64,000 nt of DNA. It comes from Deltaproteobacteria bacterium (GTDB lineage: Bacteria > UBA10199 > JACPAL01 > GCA-016699445). The DNA lies in assembly GCA_016699445.1 (NCBI GenBank), contig CP064976.1, positions 1 through 64,000 of the forward strand, read 5' to 3'. The translations under genes were made by a program, and so were the position numbers. The notes under the pieces were generated by a model. The model was not told where the DNA came from. It ran no database searches and was given only the letters and a program-made list of their open reading frames with translations. Below, in pieces: positions 28,759 through 39,100 of this stretch (positions are counted from its first letter, which is position 1; the number at the start of each line of letters is the position of its first letter).

Positions 28759-31306
28759 AACAACCCAAACTGTCCTTCATTCTTCTTCCGCTTTTTGGAA
28801 ATCGTGGGTGAGCCAGAAGGCTCGAATTCGCCTTGTTCCAAATTTTTCAAAACTTCTTTAGCCCGCTCTACCACAGAGGGAGGTAAGCCTGCTAAACGAG
28901 CTACGTGGATGCCATAGCTATGACTCATACCACCCGGAACGAGACGATACAAAAAGGTCACATCGTCCCCTTCCTCTTTGATCAGAACATTGTAATTAAT
29001 AATTCCCGGACACAAAACGGCTAAATCAATGAGCTCATGATAATGCGTCGCAAACATCGTCCGTGCGCGGATTTTATCATGAAGATATTCGGCCACAGCC
29101 CACGCAATTGACACACCGTCAAATGTCGATGTTCCGCGTCCAATTTCGTCCAGAAGCACCAAGCTCTTCTCTGTTGCATGATGCAGAATATGGGCAGTCT
29201 CAGACATTTCCACCATAAACGTACTCTCACCACGCGCCAAGCGGTCGGCTGCACCCACACGAGTAAAGATGCGATCTACGATACCAATGATGGCTGAAGC
29301 TGCAGGCACAAAAGCCCCGACTTGAGCCATTAAAGCAATCACACCCGTCTGTCGTATGATGGTTGATTTCCCCGCCATATTGGGACCTGTGATCATCATG
29401 AGACGTTCCAAAGACGAGTCCATCTTGATGTCGTTAGCCACAAAGCTTCCTGCGGGAATATTTTTTTCCACCAAAGGATGTCGTCCGGCTTTGATTAAAA
29501 TAATTCCCGAATCTTCTATCTGTGGTCGTACACCTTTGGAATCACGCGCATAGTGCGCCAGACTCAAATACGCATCAAGCTCGGCTACACGCTCGGCTTG
29601 AGCTTGCAATTGAGGAACTTTCGCCAAAGCTTTTTCGCGCAAGCTGCAAAATATTTCGTATTCAAGAGCCTTGATACGTCCATCAGCACCCATCACTTTA
29701 TCTTCAAACTCTTTTAGCTCAGGTGTGATGTAGCGTTCGGAGTTGGCCAACGTTTGTTTACGAATATAATCTGTCGGTACTTTCGTCAGATGCGAAGCTG
29801 TCACTTCAATAAAATATCCAAACACACGATTGTACTGGACCTTCAGCGTCGTAATGCCCGTGCGTTTCTTCTCACGATCCTCAATCGCTGCAATCGATGA
29901 TTTTGCATCCTGGCGCAAAGATCTCAATTCATCGAGTTCGGCATGGACACCCTCACGGATCAAGCCGCCATCTTTGAGAGCAAACGGAGGCTCTTCGATA
30001 ATATGAGACGCTATTTCGGACGATAGTTCTTCAAATGCATTCCAGTCATCTTTGATTTTTTTAAGAGCGGGTGAATTGAGTTCTGACAACGGAGACTCCA
30101 AACGCTTCAGAGCAATCAAACTTTCGGAAAGCGCTCGTAAATCACGAGCATTCGCAGACCCCATTGAAAGACGACTATTGATACGCTCTAAATCATATAC
30201 GCGTTCTAGACTCGACTGAAGACCCATCGAAAGATCTTTTCGTTTTCGCAGCTCCTCTACCGAATCCAAACGCGTTTCGATTTTTCTTTTTGAATAAGTG
30301 GAGACAAAAACCAATCCGAAAGCTTACGACGGCCCAACGACGTGCGCGTGCGGTCCACGTGATCGATGAGTTCGTTAAGATTCAAATTTTCACGAGTCTC
30401 TTCACCTAAAATCATGGTCTCTTTTCGTTCAAATCGTTTCAAAGAAGTCAGATGATCAAAGCGAGAAACTTTTTGAGTTTGCTTAATATAATGAAGTGCG
30501 GCTCCGGCTGCGATCACCGCCTGAGGAACATCCTCACAATGAAATCCCGAAAGTGTCGCCATGCGAAACTGCTCGAGCAAAATCTTGCGCGCGTACGATT
30601 CTTCCCAAATCCAGTCAGGCAATCGCGTCACACACAAATCATGAGGAAGAGTTTGTAAAATTTTCTGTTTCTGATTTTGAAATGCTGCATAAGAATCATC
30701 GGACACCAATATTTCACGCGGCTGCAAACGTGATATTTCTTCACGCAAAATTTCCCATTCGGGCGCAATTTCCGTCACGCGAAAATCCCCCGTGGAAACT
30801 TCCAAGAGACTAAGCCCCCAGCTCTTTTGGGCAAAATGAACCGCCACCAAATAATGCACGCCGCGTGGCGCTAAATCCCCACCCGTCTCCAACAAACCTG
30901 CCACCCCAGGACTTAAAACACGCGTCACTTCCCTTTTCACTACACCTTTGGCACCTTCTGTATTTTCTTGGGGATTTTCCACCTGTTCACAGATGGCGAC
31001 TTTGTAGCCTTTGGAAACCAACTTCTCCAAATAAGGCTGCATGGAGTGATAAGGCACTCCACAAAGTGGAATCGGATTGGGATCGTTTTTATTACGAGAG
31101 GTCAGAACAATATCGAGCACTTTAGAGGCTGTCACAGCATCTTCATAAAACATTTCGTAAAAATCCCCGATCCGATAAAACAGGATGGCATCAGGATATT
31201 GCTCCTTTACCTCCAAATACTGCTTCATCATTGGTGTAACGGAAGTCGCAGTTGTTACAGGAGAGTTTGCCGTTACGGATGTTGATTTTTCCAAATTTTG
31301 AGACAT
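28755..31306 (-). pseudogene. mutS: DNA mismatch repair ATPase MutS (one frameshift)
   Basis: MutS binds mismatches and small insertion loops and starts repair with MutL. The N-terminal mismatch-binding domain has the FYRIGDFYEMFYEDA motif with the intercalating Phe and Glu. The C-terminal ATPase has ITGPNMAGKSTIIRQ, ARGESTFMVEMSETA, LLDEIGRGTSTFDG and FATHYHEL. Total length is about 850 residues, normal. The frame is broken at about 30281-30298, a run of T/A (QKEKSKR versus KRKIETR), in the connector region. As written, translation would stop after about 350 residues and lose the ATPase. Either this is a sequencing indel or mismatch repair is inactive. Confidence 0.94.
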
Positions 31307-31370
31307 TGGGCGCGACTGCCAAAAAGTCTTTATTTAAGCAACGAGGAAGTACCTTAGAGACAAGGGTATT

Positions 31371-32612
31371 TTACAAACCTGAAGTATTATAAGTGCAGAG
31401 ATGACTCACGTTACAGCTCGCACCTGAGACGGAGGTAATGGCTCCTGTTATGCTTGTCTCACAGTCTGACGATCCAGAGGAACCTCCTGAGCCACCCGAT
31501 GTCACAGAGGCACAATCCAATCTGCTGGTAATATTATGACTGCCATCTAATGTGGCTGATTGACAAAGAGTATTGCTTACCATCGAAGCTGTCAGTGCTG
31601 AATCAGGCAGATTGGTTTGGAGAGCTGTTCGACAAATCGTCGTACAACTTCCAAAAGAAATTTCACTCGAACCTCCAGTACCAGAATCACCACCAGATCC
31701 AGAACTCCCTCCAGAACCAGAAGAACCTCCTGTACCTGTACCCGCAGAGCCTGAAGAACCAGAAGATCCTCCGACACCAGTACAAGCAGACGTTGAAAGC
31801 AATTGAGTATACTCATTAGCTCCAGAAATATTATAAGTATGTCCTTCAATACATACAGTACCGGATAAAACTGTCGTAAGATTTGACACCAAACCGGCGG
31901 TCGCAGCGGTTATTCTTAAACCCATATTAAGCATCGTGCTATCACTTGCAGAAGTCGTAAACACTAAACCCGTACATTCACCGACTGTCCCATAAGACAC
32001 ACTCAGTCGCACATTATTAAGATCTCTATTGGTTGTAGCTTCATTTTCAGGAGTTGCAGGATCATCTTCAAAAATTGCCAATGAACCAAACTGAGTCGTC
32101 GAAATCACACCCGTCAAAGCATAGATAAGAGAACAATCCGTTGCAGCTTTGGCACATTGAATATCATTAAAATTAGTCAAAACTGAATCCAAGGTTGTCA
32201 AAGATAGAGGGGCTGAAGCTGTCAACAAGCCTTCGGTAAACGGATCTCGATACGTGTCCCCTGTATTTCTATTTACAATCGTAATACTTCCTGGAGGAAC
32301 ACCTGCCGAAGGGACATAACAACCTCCAGCAGAACAGGCTATAGAGTCTGATCCACAAGGTTCAGTGGCATAAGCTTCGGGAATAATATGAAAATAACTT
32401 TTTTTATTTTGAGCTAACCTCAGAGACGTCACTGAAGAGTTGGCAGCATTATGAACCAGTTCATTATAAACAGAGAGATAAGCTTGTTGATGTACAGCTG
32501 GAGCTGTCAAAATAGATTCAGGTGTCGTCGCTGTATTACAGCTCATCATATAAGTGAATCCAAGCCCTAAACAAATAATTAGAGTGAGGGCAAAATAAGA
32601 TAATGGTCTCAT
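31371..32612 (-). CDS. Putative surface lipoprotein with Gly/Ser-rich linkers
   Basis: The 413-residue product has a signal peptide with Cys in YMMSCNT as probable lipidation site. The N-terminal 270 residues are Thr/Ser/Cys-rich beta-type sequence. Residues about 283-318 form a low-complexity linker of SGSSG/GTGGSSGSGG units, and a shorter one lies near 373-382. Two Cys-rich segments follow each linker and look related (CTTICRTAL; SCNVSHLCTY). No known family. The linker repeats are prone to length change. It stands alone on the minus strand between mutS and the hemolysin III family gene. Confidence 0.6.
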   Translation of the reverse strand: MRPLSYFALTLIICLGLGFTYMMSCNTATTPESILTAPAVHQQAYLSVYNELVHNAANSSVTSLRLAQNKKSYFHIIPEAYATEPCGSDSIACSAGGCYVPSAGVPPGSITIVNRNTGDTYRDPFTEGLLTASAPLSLTTLDSVLTNFNDIQCAKAATDCSLIYALTGVISTTQFGSLAIFEDDPATPENEATTNRDLNNVRLSVSYGTVGECTGLVFTTSASDSTMLNMGLRITAATAGLVSNLTTVLSGTVCIEGHTYNISGANEYTQLLSTSACTGVGGSSGSSGSAGTGTGGSSGSGGSSGSGGDSGTGGSSEISFGSCTTICRTALQTNLPDSALTASMVSNTLCQSATLDGSHNITSRLDCASVTSGGSGGSSGSSDCETSITGAITSVSGASCNVSHLCTYNTSGL

Positions 32613-32672
32613 AACTCTCCTGTTTTTTTGAAAACTTTATTATCAAAAAAATTTAACTTAAAAGATTATAGA

Positions 32673-33380
32673 TTAGGCAATATAACGATATAGAGCATAG
32701 TAGTGAATCAAAGATCCTGTCAGCACAAAAAGATGCCAAATCTCATGAAAACCAAAGCGGCCTGGGATGAGATTTGGTTTTTGGGAATAATAAATCACAG
32801 CACCCACTGAATAAACAATTCCAGCACTCAAAAGACAGATGAGAAGATTAAGACCAGCATGTTCGGTAGCAGGATAGACAATAAAAGCCCCCATCCACCC
32901 CATCAAAAGGTAGATCGCCATTTCCATTTTTTTTGGATAATTTTTCCAAAAGGCTTTGAGCAAAATTCCCACAGCCGCCATTCCCCACATGATCGCCAAC
33001 ATCAAAGGCCCTGACGTCTCGCGCAAAACTGTCAAACAAAACGGTGTCATCGCCCCGGCGATCATCGCATAAATCGCCATATAATCCCATTTAAGCAGAG
33101 CTTCTTCCACATGATTGGGACCTTCAATGGCATGATGTAACGCGCTGGATAAAAAAAGATTCACCGCACACACGCCATAAATTACAAAGGCCAGAGTGCT
33201 CCAGACTTGATGATTCTGATAAGATTTCAAAATTAAATAGGTGGATCCCACAAGGGCCAAAAGAGTGCCCAAAGTAGAAATCAAAGCATTATAAATTTCA
33301 TCAGTGACATGAATACTACCATCTTTACTCACCGTACGTTCTTTCTTGGGCCCTGCATGAAATACTGTGGTCACATTCAT
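32673..33380 (-). CDS. Hemolysin III / PAQR-family membrane protein
   Basis: The 235-residue protein has seven predicted helices. The family motif positions are clear: an early DEIYNALISTLGTLLALVGS, a SSALHHAIEG segment in helix 2-3 with the conserved Ser and His, DYMAIYAMIAGAMTPF, and the last helix FGFHEIWHLFVLTGSLIHYY with the conserved HxxxH residues. The conserved His, Asp and Ser probably bind a metal as in PAQR receptors. The name hemolysin III is historical and no toxin role is implied. Confidence 0.9.
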   Translation of the reverse strand: MNVTTVFHAGPKKERTVSKDGSIHVTDEIYNALISTLGTLLALVGSTYLILKSYQNHQVWSTLAFVIYGVCAVNLFLSSALHHAIEGPNHVEEALLKWDYMAIYAMIAGAMTPFCLTVLRETSGPLMLAIMWGMAAVGILLKAFWKNYPKKMEMAIYLLMGWMGAFIVYPATEHAGLNLLICLLSAGIVYSVGAVIYYSQKPNLIPGRFGFHEIWHLFVLTGSLIHYYALYRYIA

Positions 33381-33460
33381 AGTCTCTCCCTGTATTTATA
33401 TTTTCGGACGAAATCTAGAAAGGTTTCGGATTTTTTGGATAATTTTATAACCAATGATTA

Positions 33461-34741
33461 CTATCGAATAGGAACTTCAGCATTCCCAGGAGTATCGCAT
33501 CCTAAAATAAATGTACGTACAGAAAGGGTCGAAAATGATCCAGCACATGCGGGTTCAGGCTGGTAAAGGAGCCTATAAGTGAAACCACCTCCTGTAGCCA
33601 TAGCCGTCATACCTCGCGTAAAAAATGGTGTTGGAGAACATGAAGAAAGACCATTAGGAATTACCTGTATGAGAGACGTTCCCACAGGAGTGGTCACATC
33701 GAGTTGATAGGGGGATTGGCCTGTTAATTCAACATGTGGAGGGACTCTCAAAGGTATGCATTCAGGCAACGGTGTCGGAGATGGATCTCCAGCAGCACGA
33801 CGAATCGCAAAGCTATCCCACAATGTTGTCCCTTCTCCACCCTCCACGCTAGAGAAAACTAACTGCAGACTTCCCACGAGAAGATCCACATGTTCCAGCT
33901 GGCATCTTGGATCACTGAGTGTAAACGCTAGAGAATAAGAACCACCCCCACTATCACTCAAATCTTGTGGAGGGATTTCTCGACACTCTTCTCCTACCAG
34001 CATCGTAGGATCCACTCTGAAAATAGCACTTCGAAGCCTGGGACCTTCATGAAAAAATGATACGTGCACACGAGGAAGGCTGTCCCCCATCCCGAACTGA
34101 TAGCGAACATCTGAGACATCAGGAGCATTTATATTATCGGGTAGTCGTGGAATATTCATTCGAACGACTGTTGGGAGAGAAACACAATTACGAAAACTCA
34201 GAGCTTCCTCTCTATTCACAAAAGTCCCTGCATCTGGAATAAAAATAGGAGCTGATCCAGAGATGGCATACACAGAAGCTTCAAGAATCCCACCTTCAAA
34301 TCTTTTTAAAAAATCAAAATAAACAACACGTTCAAATATCTCAATAGAACGTTGTGAGGAAGTGACTGGGCGCATCCAACCTAAAGAAATCTCCTCTTCT
34401 CTCCCTCCACCTCTAACTTTAAAAAACACCGCTGCATACTGAGCCCCTACTGGCATTTGAGCGCTCAATCGAATAGAGTGTCGTGCAGACAAGCGATCAG
34501 CAGTGGTTCCTGTTGCAGACACATCAATCAAGGAACGAGTGACTCTTGGCTCACGACACGAACATCCCGCATCAACTAAACGATAACAGGTATTATCATC
34601 TGTTGTTATAACATCGGGAAGAGCTGTTTCAGACAGTGTAGACGCATCGCGCGGCGGCCTAGGAAGAGGATCCGGAACACTTCCACAAGCTCCAGCAAAA
34701 GCTAATAACGGGGTTAATAAAGAAGGTCGCAAAAATGTCAT
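33461..34741 (-). CDS. Hypothetical lipoprotein, 426 residues
   Basis: A signal peptide ending FAGACGS gives a lipobox (AGAC). The mature part starts with a Pro-rich segment (DPLPRPPRDAS) and contains several Cys (SCSCREP-like region near 60) and beta-type sequence. No domain is recognised. It uses more GC-rich codons than its neighbours at 34.8-38.4 kb. It has no close partner: the next minus-strand gene upstream is 94 bp away. Confidence 0.6.
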   Translation of the reverse strand: MTFLRPSLLTPLLAFAGACGSVPDPLPRPPRDASTLSETALPDVITTDDNTCYRLVDAGCSCREPRVTRSLIDVSATGTTADRLSARHSIRLSAQMPVGAQYAAVFFKVRGGGREEEISLGWMRPVTSSQRSIEIFERVVYFDFLKRFEGGILEASVYAISGSAPIFIPDAGTFVNREEALSFRNCVSLPTVVRMNIPRLPDNINAPDVSDVRYQFGMGDSLPRVHVSFFHEGPRLRSAIFRVDPTMLVGEECREIPPQDLSDSGGGSYSLAFTLSDPRCQLEHVDLLVGSLQLVFSSVEGGEGTTLWDSFAIRRAAGDPSPTPLPECIPLRVPPHVELTGQSPYQLDVTTPVGTSLIQVIPNGLSSCSPTPFFTRGMTAMATGGGFTYRLLYQPEPACAGSFSTLSVRTFILGCDTPGNAEVPIR

Positions 34742-34835
34742 ACTCTGATTATCGGCACTTCTCGGTAAAAGTTGCTGCTGGTGAATTTATAATGACATTA
34801 AAAAAGATTACAAAAATATGGCTGCGTGGACCGTT

Positions 34836-35471
34836 TTAGGGATTGGGCTTCATAATTTGATAATGACCGATCAAGCCATCTTCTAGTAGTTTTTTGCGAA
34901 CGCCTTTAGCCAAAGATTTGAGAAAAGCAGCTTCTTCCTCTGGCGTATTCATAGGTGAGAGGAAATCCGGCATGGTTTCAGCAAAGCCAATCCATACCGG
35001 TTTGAACCCTAATTTCGCGTCTAGGAGTATCAACTCGTACTCTCCCTCTGTGAGGGGAATGTCAGACAAAGAAGTATTTATATTTTTCTGACCCAACAAA
35101 CTTTGCCAAAAGCCATCCCGGGAAGGATCGATTCCATGGTTATAAAGTCCCCTTAATCCCACCAAGAGAACGCCATCGATGTGGTCACTACTTATTTTTT
35201 TTCGCCTTCTTTCCAGCGAGATCTTTTCGTAAGGGGGAAAAATGTCAGTTGAAGGGATAATCGATACTTTTTTGTCATTACCTAAAACATCTCGAAACAT
35301 CCATTCCATATCCAGGTTTTCTTTGGGAGTGTTTGTGTAAGCTTCGACCAGTAGTTTTGAATAACTGTTTCTGGGCAGGTCTGAGTAATGAGAGGATTTG
35401 ATGGTCGTCGAAATGCTACAACCACATAGAGTCATGAAAAAGAGGATAAAAAGTGAAGTGCGGTTCAACAT
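34836..35471 (-). CDS. Hypothetical lipoprotein, 211 residues
   Basis: The ATG at 35471 gives a clean signal peptide, LNRTSLFILFFMTLCGCSIS, with lipobox LCGC. An open frame continues further upstream to 35600 but overlaps the preceding gene and lacks a signal. The mature protein has an N-terminal alpha/beta part with FPPYEKISLERRRKK and a C-terminal helix with EEEAAFLKSLAKGVRKKL. It recalls small envelope lipoproteins of the DUF4136 type in layout only. It is the last gene of a minus-strand cluster of four (34.8-38.4 kb). Confidence 0.6.
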   Translation of the reverse strand: MLNRTSLFILFFMTLCGCSISTTIKSSHYSDLPRNSYSKLLVEAYTNTPKENLDMEWMFRDVLGNDKKVSIIPSTDIFPPYEKISLERRRKKISSDHIDGVLLVGLRGLYNHGIDPSRDGFWQSLLGQKNINTSLSDIPLTEGEYELILLDAKLGFKPVWIGFAETMPDFLSPMNTPEEEAAFLKSLAKGVRKKLLEDGLIGHYQIMKPNP

Positions 35472-35544
35472 AGTTTTTATTTTTTCCAACGATTTTTTCA
35501 ACGATAAGTGTTCCATATATGTTACGTACTCAGTGTGAGTACAT

Positions 35545-37023
35545 CTATTTCTTTTCTCTAATATAAAAAGCACTAAGATCCCAAATATCAGGTGAACCAT
35601 GCCATATGACAGTTACTTGTTGCCAAAGCTTATTTTTAACATCCCCTGCAAATGAAACTAGGGCACCATTTCGATAGGCATACAGAGCTTCCTCTCCTAA
35701 AATATAAACACCTGCCTCTTTCTGAATAGAAGCTGGATGAGGGATCAGCTCCCCTCTCATAGCCGCCGGGAAAATTGTATCTACAAAATGCCATCCTTCT
35801 ACATCGTTCAGAAAATTCTTTTTTTGGGGATATAAAATAGCACTGTAGGGAGAAGAAAAGTTCTCTTTTGAAAAGTTGATAAATACTTCCGACCCTTTAT
35901 TAAAGAGAACTTTTTTGACAAAACCTCTTTTAGCGCCCTCTGGATGCAGGATTTGGTAATTATAAGAAAGATGCCAGCAGGCACGACGACAGATATCCAG
36001 ATTTTCGTCATTTCCCAGCTCCATCAATATAGGTTCAAGCTCGTCTATTTTTTGATTAATTTCCGTTGCCGCCTGAAGTGCCAGATGTTTTTTGCCATCT
36101 ACAATTAGCTTTTGAATATAACCTGCATTTCTTGCCAAAATCTCATGTGCAAAAAAATCAATTCCATTTGCACAAGGAAGGGTGTTGGGTTCCGAATCTT
36201 TTCTTTCTAAAATAATTTTCATTAACCAATCTTCAGTCTTGAGGCCAGCTGCCTTTTCAAAAACATTAAGATCCATATCAGAAAAATAAGGACTGAAGAA
36301 AGGACCTGCAATACCAGGACGCTTTATTTCTTTATCGGTAATGGTTTTGATCATTTGATGAAGAGGTGGCTCCAATCCCTTTGTGCCAGCCTTATTGTAA
36401 AATCTGCCAAGAACTCTTGCTGCGTAAGCTCTCACCAAGGTATTTTCATGATCAAGGTAGAGCATTAGCTTTTGCTTGGCATCCTTCCAAGGTATTCTGC
36501 TAAGAAGATAAACAATTTCTACAATCAACAAGCTATTATTATTAACAATGAGAGAAAAATCATCTTCTTTTAGGTCTTCAATCCATCTAGCAACCTCTAA
36601 AATTGGGGGACAATCATGAAGCTCTTCCGCATAAGCCAGTTCATCTATCAATTTCAAAAAACGTTCTGAAGATTGGTCCTTTTTAAGTTTTTCTTGAAGT
36701 GCAGGAAGACAACTTATCATTCGTTTTTTAAAGCTCATCAGATACTGCTCTTTATCTTGAGTAGAGCATCCATGAGTTGAGCCATTTTCGAGATGCAATG
36801 CGATAAAAAGATAATGATAAGCCAAATTTGAAATATCGTTAAATTCCGATAAAAGGAGTGAAAGTAAAATAGAGAATAAACGTTCCCATAACAAAGGTTC
36901 TTTATTCCTGTAACGATATAATTCAAGATGATACAGATTGCTCAATAAATAACTGAGTTTTGCCCAATCTTTAGCAGAAAAAGAAGCTTCTAGATCCAAT
37001 AATACTTTTTCAAATTCTGTCAT
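35545..37023 (-). CDS. HEAT-like repeat cytoplasmic protein, 492 residues
   Basis: No signal peptide. The N-terminal 300 residues are helical with repeat-like segments (LVRAYAARVLGRFYNKAG; ALQAATEINQKIDELEPILM; DICRRACWHLSYNYQIL) typical of HEAT-type scaffolds. The C-terminal 100 residues are beta-rich (AGVYILGEEALYAYRNGALV; VTVIWHGSPDIWDLSAFYI). Function unknown; helical-repeat scaffolds often mediate protein binding, including as immunity or regulatory proteins, but nothing here proves that. It lies 58 bp downstream of a lipoprotein gene and 73 bp upstream of another. Confidence 0.55.
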   Translation of the reverse strand: MTEFEKVLLDLEASFSAKDWAKLSYLLSNLYHLELYRYRNKEPLLWERLFSILLSLLLSEFNDISNLAYHYLFIALHLENGSTHGCSTQDKEQYLMSFKKRMISCLPALQEKLKKDQSSERFLKLIDELAYAEELHDCPPILEVARWIEDLKEDDFSLIVNNNSLLIVEIVYLLSRIPWKDAKQKLMLYLDHENTLVRAYAARVLGRFYNKAGTKGLEPPLHQMIKTITDKEIKRPGIAGPFFSPYFSDMDLNVFEKAAGLKTEDWLMKIILERKDSEPNTLPCANGIDFFAHEILARNAGYIQKLIVDGKKHLALQAATEINQKIDELEPILMELGNDENLDICRRACWHLSYNYQILHPEGAKRGFVKKVLFNKGSEVFINFSKENFSSPYSAILYPQKKNFLNDVEGWHFVDTIFPAAMRGELIPHPASIQKEAGVYILGEEALYAYRNGALVSFAGDVKNKLWQQVTVIWHGSPDIWDLSAFYIREKK

Positions 37024-37081
37024 ACGGATTTTACTCCCACTAGAATTTTGTTTTTCGTAATGCTTTTAGAAGCTCTGTAGA

Positions 37082-37507
37082 TTACTGACTTTTGTTGCAG
37101 TAAGCTACTAATGAAATAGTTCGATTGATCCCAATAAACTGACCAGAATTCCCTATATACCAATCCGTAATTTTATTGAGTTGGGAAGAATTTGGAACAT
37201 GCTCCCAACATTGATTAAGATTTGGATCCGCTATTTTATTTTCGTTAATCACCCATTGAGAGAGTTCTTCCGAAGGCACTTGGGCCAAGATAGCAATTTG
37301 CCAATCAGAAGGCGCTGCAAGAAAAGAACTATTGTTGTGAAATATAATAAAATAATCGAGCGCTTTATAATGGCGGTGAAATGTTACATACTTTTCCAAA
37401 AAACTTATCTTTTCCTCCAAAGTTGAAAATACAGCGCTTGTTGTTTCAGTAGAGGCTGGGCCAGCTTTTGAGCAGGCTGTTAAATAACAATAAATGACAA
37501 GGGCCAT
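37082..37507 (-). CDS. Hypothetical lipoprotein, about 141-150 residues
   Basis: The product begins MALVIYCYLTACSKAG with lipobox LTAC at Cys-12. That signal is short; an ATG at 37533 (MNKRL) would give a normal signal peptide if one base were added, so a frameshift at 37510-37525 is likely. The mature protein of about 130 residues has no known domain. It contains LDYFIIFHNNSSFL and CWEHVPNSSQLNKI. It is the second gene of the 38.4-34.8 kb minus-strand cluster. Confidence 0.5.
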   Translation of the reverse strand: MALVIYCYLTACSKAGPASTETTSAVFSTLEEKISFLEKYVTFHRHYKALDYFIIFHNNSSFLAAPSDWQIAILAQVPSEELSQWVINENKIADPNLNQCWEHVPNSSQLNKITDWYIGNSGQFIGINRTISLVAYCNKSQ

Positions 37508-37549
37508 GGCAGCTAATATAATCTTTTATTCATTTGTAGTAACTCTCAT

Positions 37550-38356
37550 TTATAAATCTGGAGTGATGGAGTTGAGCCCTTTGTTGAATTGATCTCTCAA
37601 CGCACTATCTTTAAAGCATACATAGTAATTCATAATCTTGTTAGTAAAAATATCGTGAAGGTCTGAGTTGCTCTGCGCAAGATCTCCATCATCTCCTTCT
37701 GTGTATGGGGTATCTTTTAAATCGTCTTTTTCAGCGATAAGGATCTTCTCGGTCCCCCCTAATCTACCCGGTTTCTGCCAGGTATTGGGCCATGGGGGGA
37801 TTGCCAATTTTGTAAGATCCAAATCTTTCAGAGCTTGATCACTAGCCACTATTTTACCCTTCCATTTTAGAAGATCCTCCAAAGAGCTGATGTGTATCCG
37901 ATCTTTTTTCATGGTGATAGCATAGTAATGCCTTGTAATGACGGGTTCCGAGCAATAAAATCTATCGTCCTTTTTCTCAAAGAGACCCAAAGCTTGCATA
38001 TCGGAAGACTGAAACTCTTTGATCAGTTCTTCATAGGCTACATGATGCAGCTCATCGTTAGGATAGTAAATCGTCTTCCTGAATGATATTTGAATGTTTT
38101 TGAAAGCTGTATCGATAATGTACCATGCTTTACCAATAAAATAGGGATCGGGAACAGACCAGAACATTTGATCGAGCGCATGAGTTGGACCTTTATAAAT
38201 ATCAGGATAATGAATTTGCAGTCCAATTTTGATCGCATCTTTGGGTTCTTCGTCGGCCCAAAAGATATTAGGGGAATTCTGCTTCTGAGAAACGCAAGCC
38301 CCTAAGAAGATAAGGGGTAGAAAGATTTTCAATACAATAAATCTACGATAAATCAT
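37550..38356 (-). CDS. Solute-binding-protein-like lipoprotein
   Basis: The ATG at 38356 gives a signal peptide IYRRFIVLKIFLPLIFLGAC with lipidated Cys. The mature part carries features of family-3 periplasmic binding proteins: FEKKDDRFYCSEPVITRHYY followed by ISSLEDLLKWKGKIVA, and a helix with DLHDIFTNKIMNYYVCFKDS near the C-terminus where a gating segment normally lies. No permease or ATPase is nearby, so it is unlikely to be part of a simple ABC importer. Signalling or sensing is possible. It is the first gene of the four-gene cluster. Confidence 0.55.
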   Translation of the reverse strand: MIYRRFIVLKIFLPLIFLGACVSQKQNSPNIFWADEEPKDAIKIGLQIHYPDIYKGPTHALDQMFWSVPDPYFIGKAWYIIDTAFKNIQISFRKTIYYPNDELHHVAYEELIKEFQSSDMQALGLFEKKDDRFYCSEPVITRHYYAITMKKDRIHISSLEDLLKWKGKIVASDQALKDLDLTKLAIPPWPNTWQKPGRLGGTEKILIAEKDDLKDTPYTEGDDGDLAQSNSDLHDIFTNKIMNYYVCFKDSALRDQFNKGLNSITPDL

Positions 38357-38452
38357 CCATATCTCCATGAGAGAGGATTTTAGGGCATCGGCAAGAAAAT
38401 TCCTACCGATTAAAAAAACGATCGTCTAAAACTTACAAAGTAATAAAATTGT

Positions 38453-39100
38453 TTATAAAATTTTCATCCAACTCACCATGCGCCCTGACTTGTCTCCATC
38501 ACGGCGGAAGGAGTCAAAACGATCCGGGTAACAATGAGTGCAGTATTCTAAATGATCAATATTTTGAGGATGGATTCCCATTTTTAAAAGCTGTTTTTTA
38601 TTGGTGAGAGCGACATCCAGAAGCCATTTTTTTTCGGATTTTTGCTCAATAATTTCGGGCCATTCAGGAAATTCTTTTTGAAATTGACTCGCGACGTCCC
38701 CTTCCACTTCATAACAGGACTTGAGCATCGATGGGCCCAGAGCTACGAGAACCCGTTCCGCTTTTGCTCCTACATCGATCATTTTTTGCAAACTCACTTC
38801 AGTCGCACGCTGAACAGTCCCCTTCCATCCCGCATGAATAGCCGCAATTATTTGGGTTTCAGGATCAACGGCTAAAAGAGATTGGCAGTCAGCCGTTTTA
38901 ATCCCGATAGGGGTATTTTTTCTTCGTGTCATCACACTATCAAAACCCGTCTCACCACTTTCCTCACCTGTCTCCACCATGAGGATTTGAGTCCCATGGA
39001 CTTGTCTTAAAGTGATGACATTCTGAGGAGGAAGATTACCACGTTCGCCAAAACCATGCTCAAGGCCTGCGACCGCAGAGAGAAGTTTTGAAGTGATCAT
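38453..39100 (-). CDS. pgeF: PgeF/YfiH multicopper-like purine nucleosidase-phosphorylase
   Basis: This family (YfiH, YlmD, LACC1 domain) acts on purine nucleosides and, in E. coli, corrects peptidoglycan precursor errors. The 215-residue product has RQVHGTQILMVETG, GIKTADCQSLLAVDPE, AAIHAGWKGTVQRATE and LGPSMLKSCYEVEGDV, covering the conserved His and Cys metal ligands, and ends with RRDGDKSGRMVSWMKI. Its start overlaps the rluD stop (ATGA), so the two genes are translationally coupled, as is common for this pair. Confidence 0.92.
   Translation of the reverse strand: MITSKLLSAVAGLEHGFGERGNLPPQNVITLRQVHGTQILMVETGEESGETGFDSVMTRRKNTPIGIKTADCQSLLAVDPETQIIAAIHAGWKGTVQRATEVSLQKMIDVGAKAERVLVALGPSMLKSCYEVEGDVASQFQKEFPEWPEIIEQKSEKKWLLDVALTNKKQLLKMGIHPQNIDHLEYCTHCYPDRFDSFRRDGDKSGRMVSWMKIL

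Noticed and set aside
24448..31306. Programmed frameshifting in the ABC-F, ygfZ and mutS genes
   Set aside because: No slippery heptamer plus downstream structure was recognised, these families are not known for programmed shifts, and the shifts are in both directions at varied homopolymers.
31573..31819. Open frames opposite the Gly/Ser linker of the 31371-32612 lipoprotein, rich in Pro and Glu
   Set aside because: They are the complement of a low-complexity coding repeat and have no start signal.
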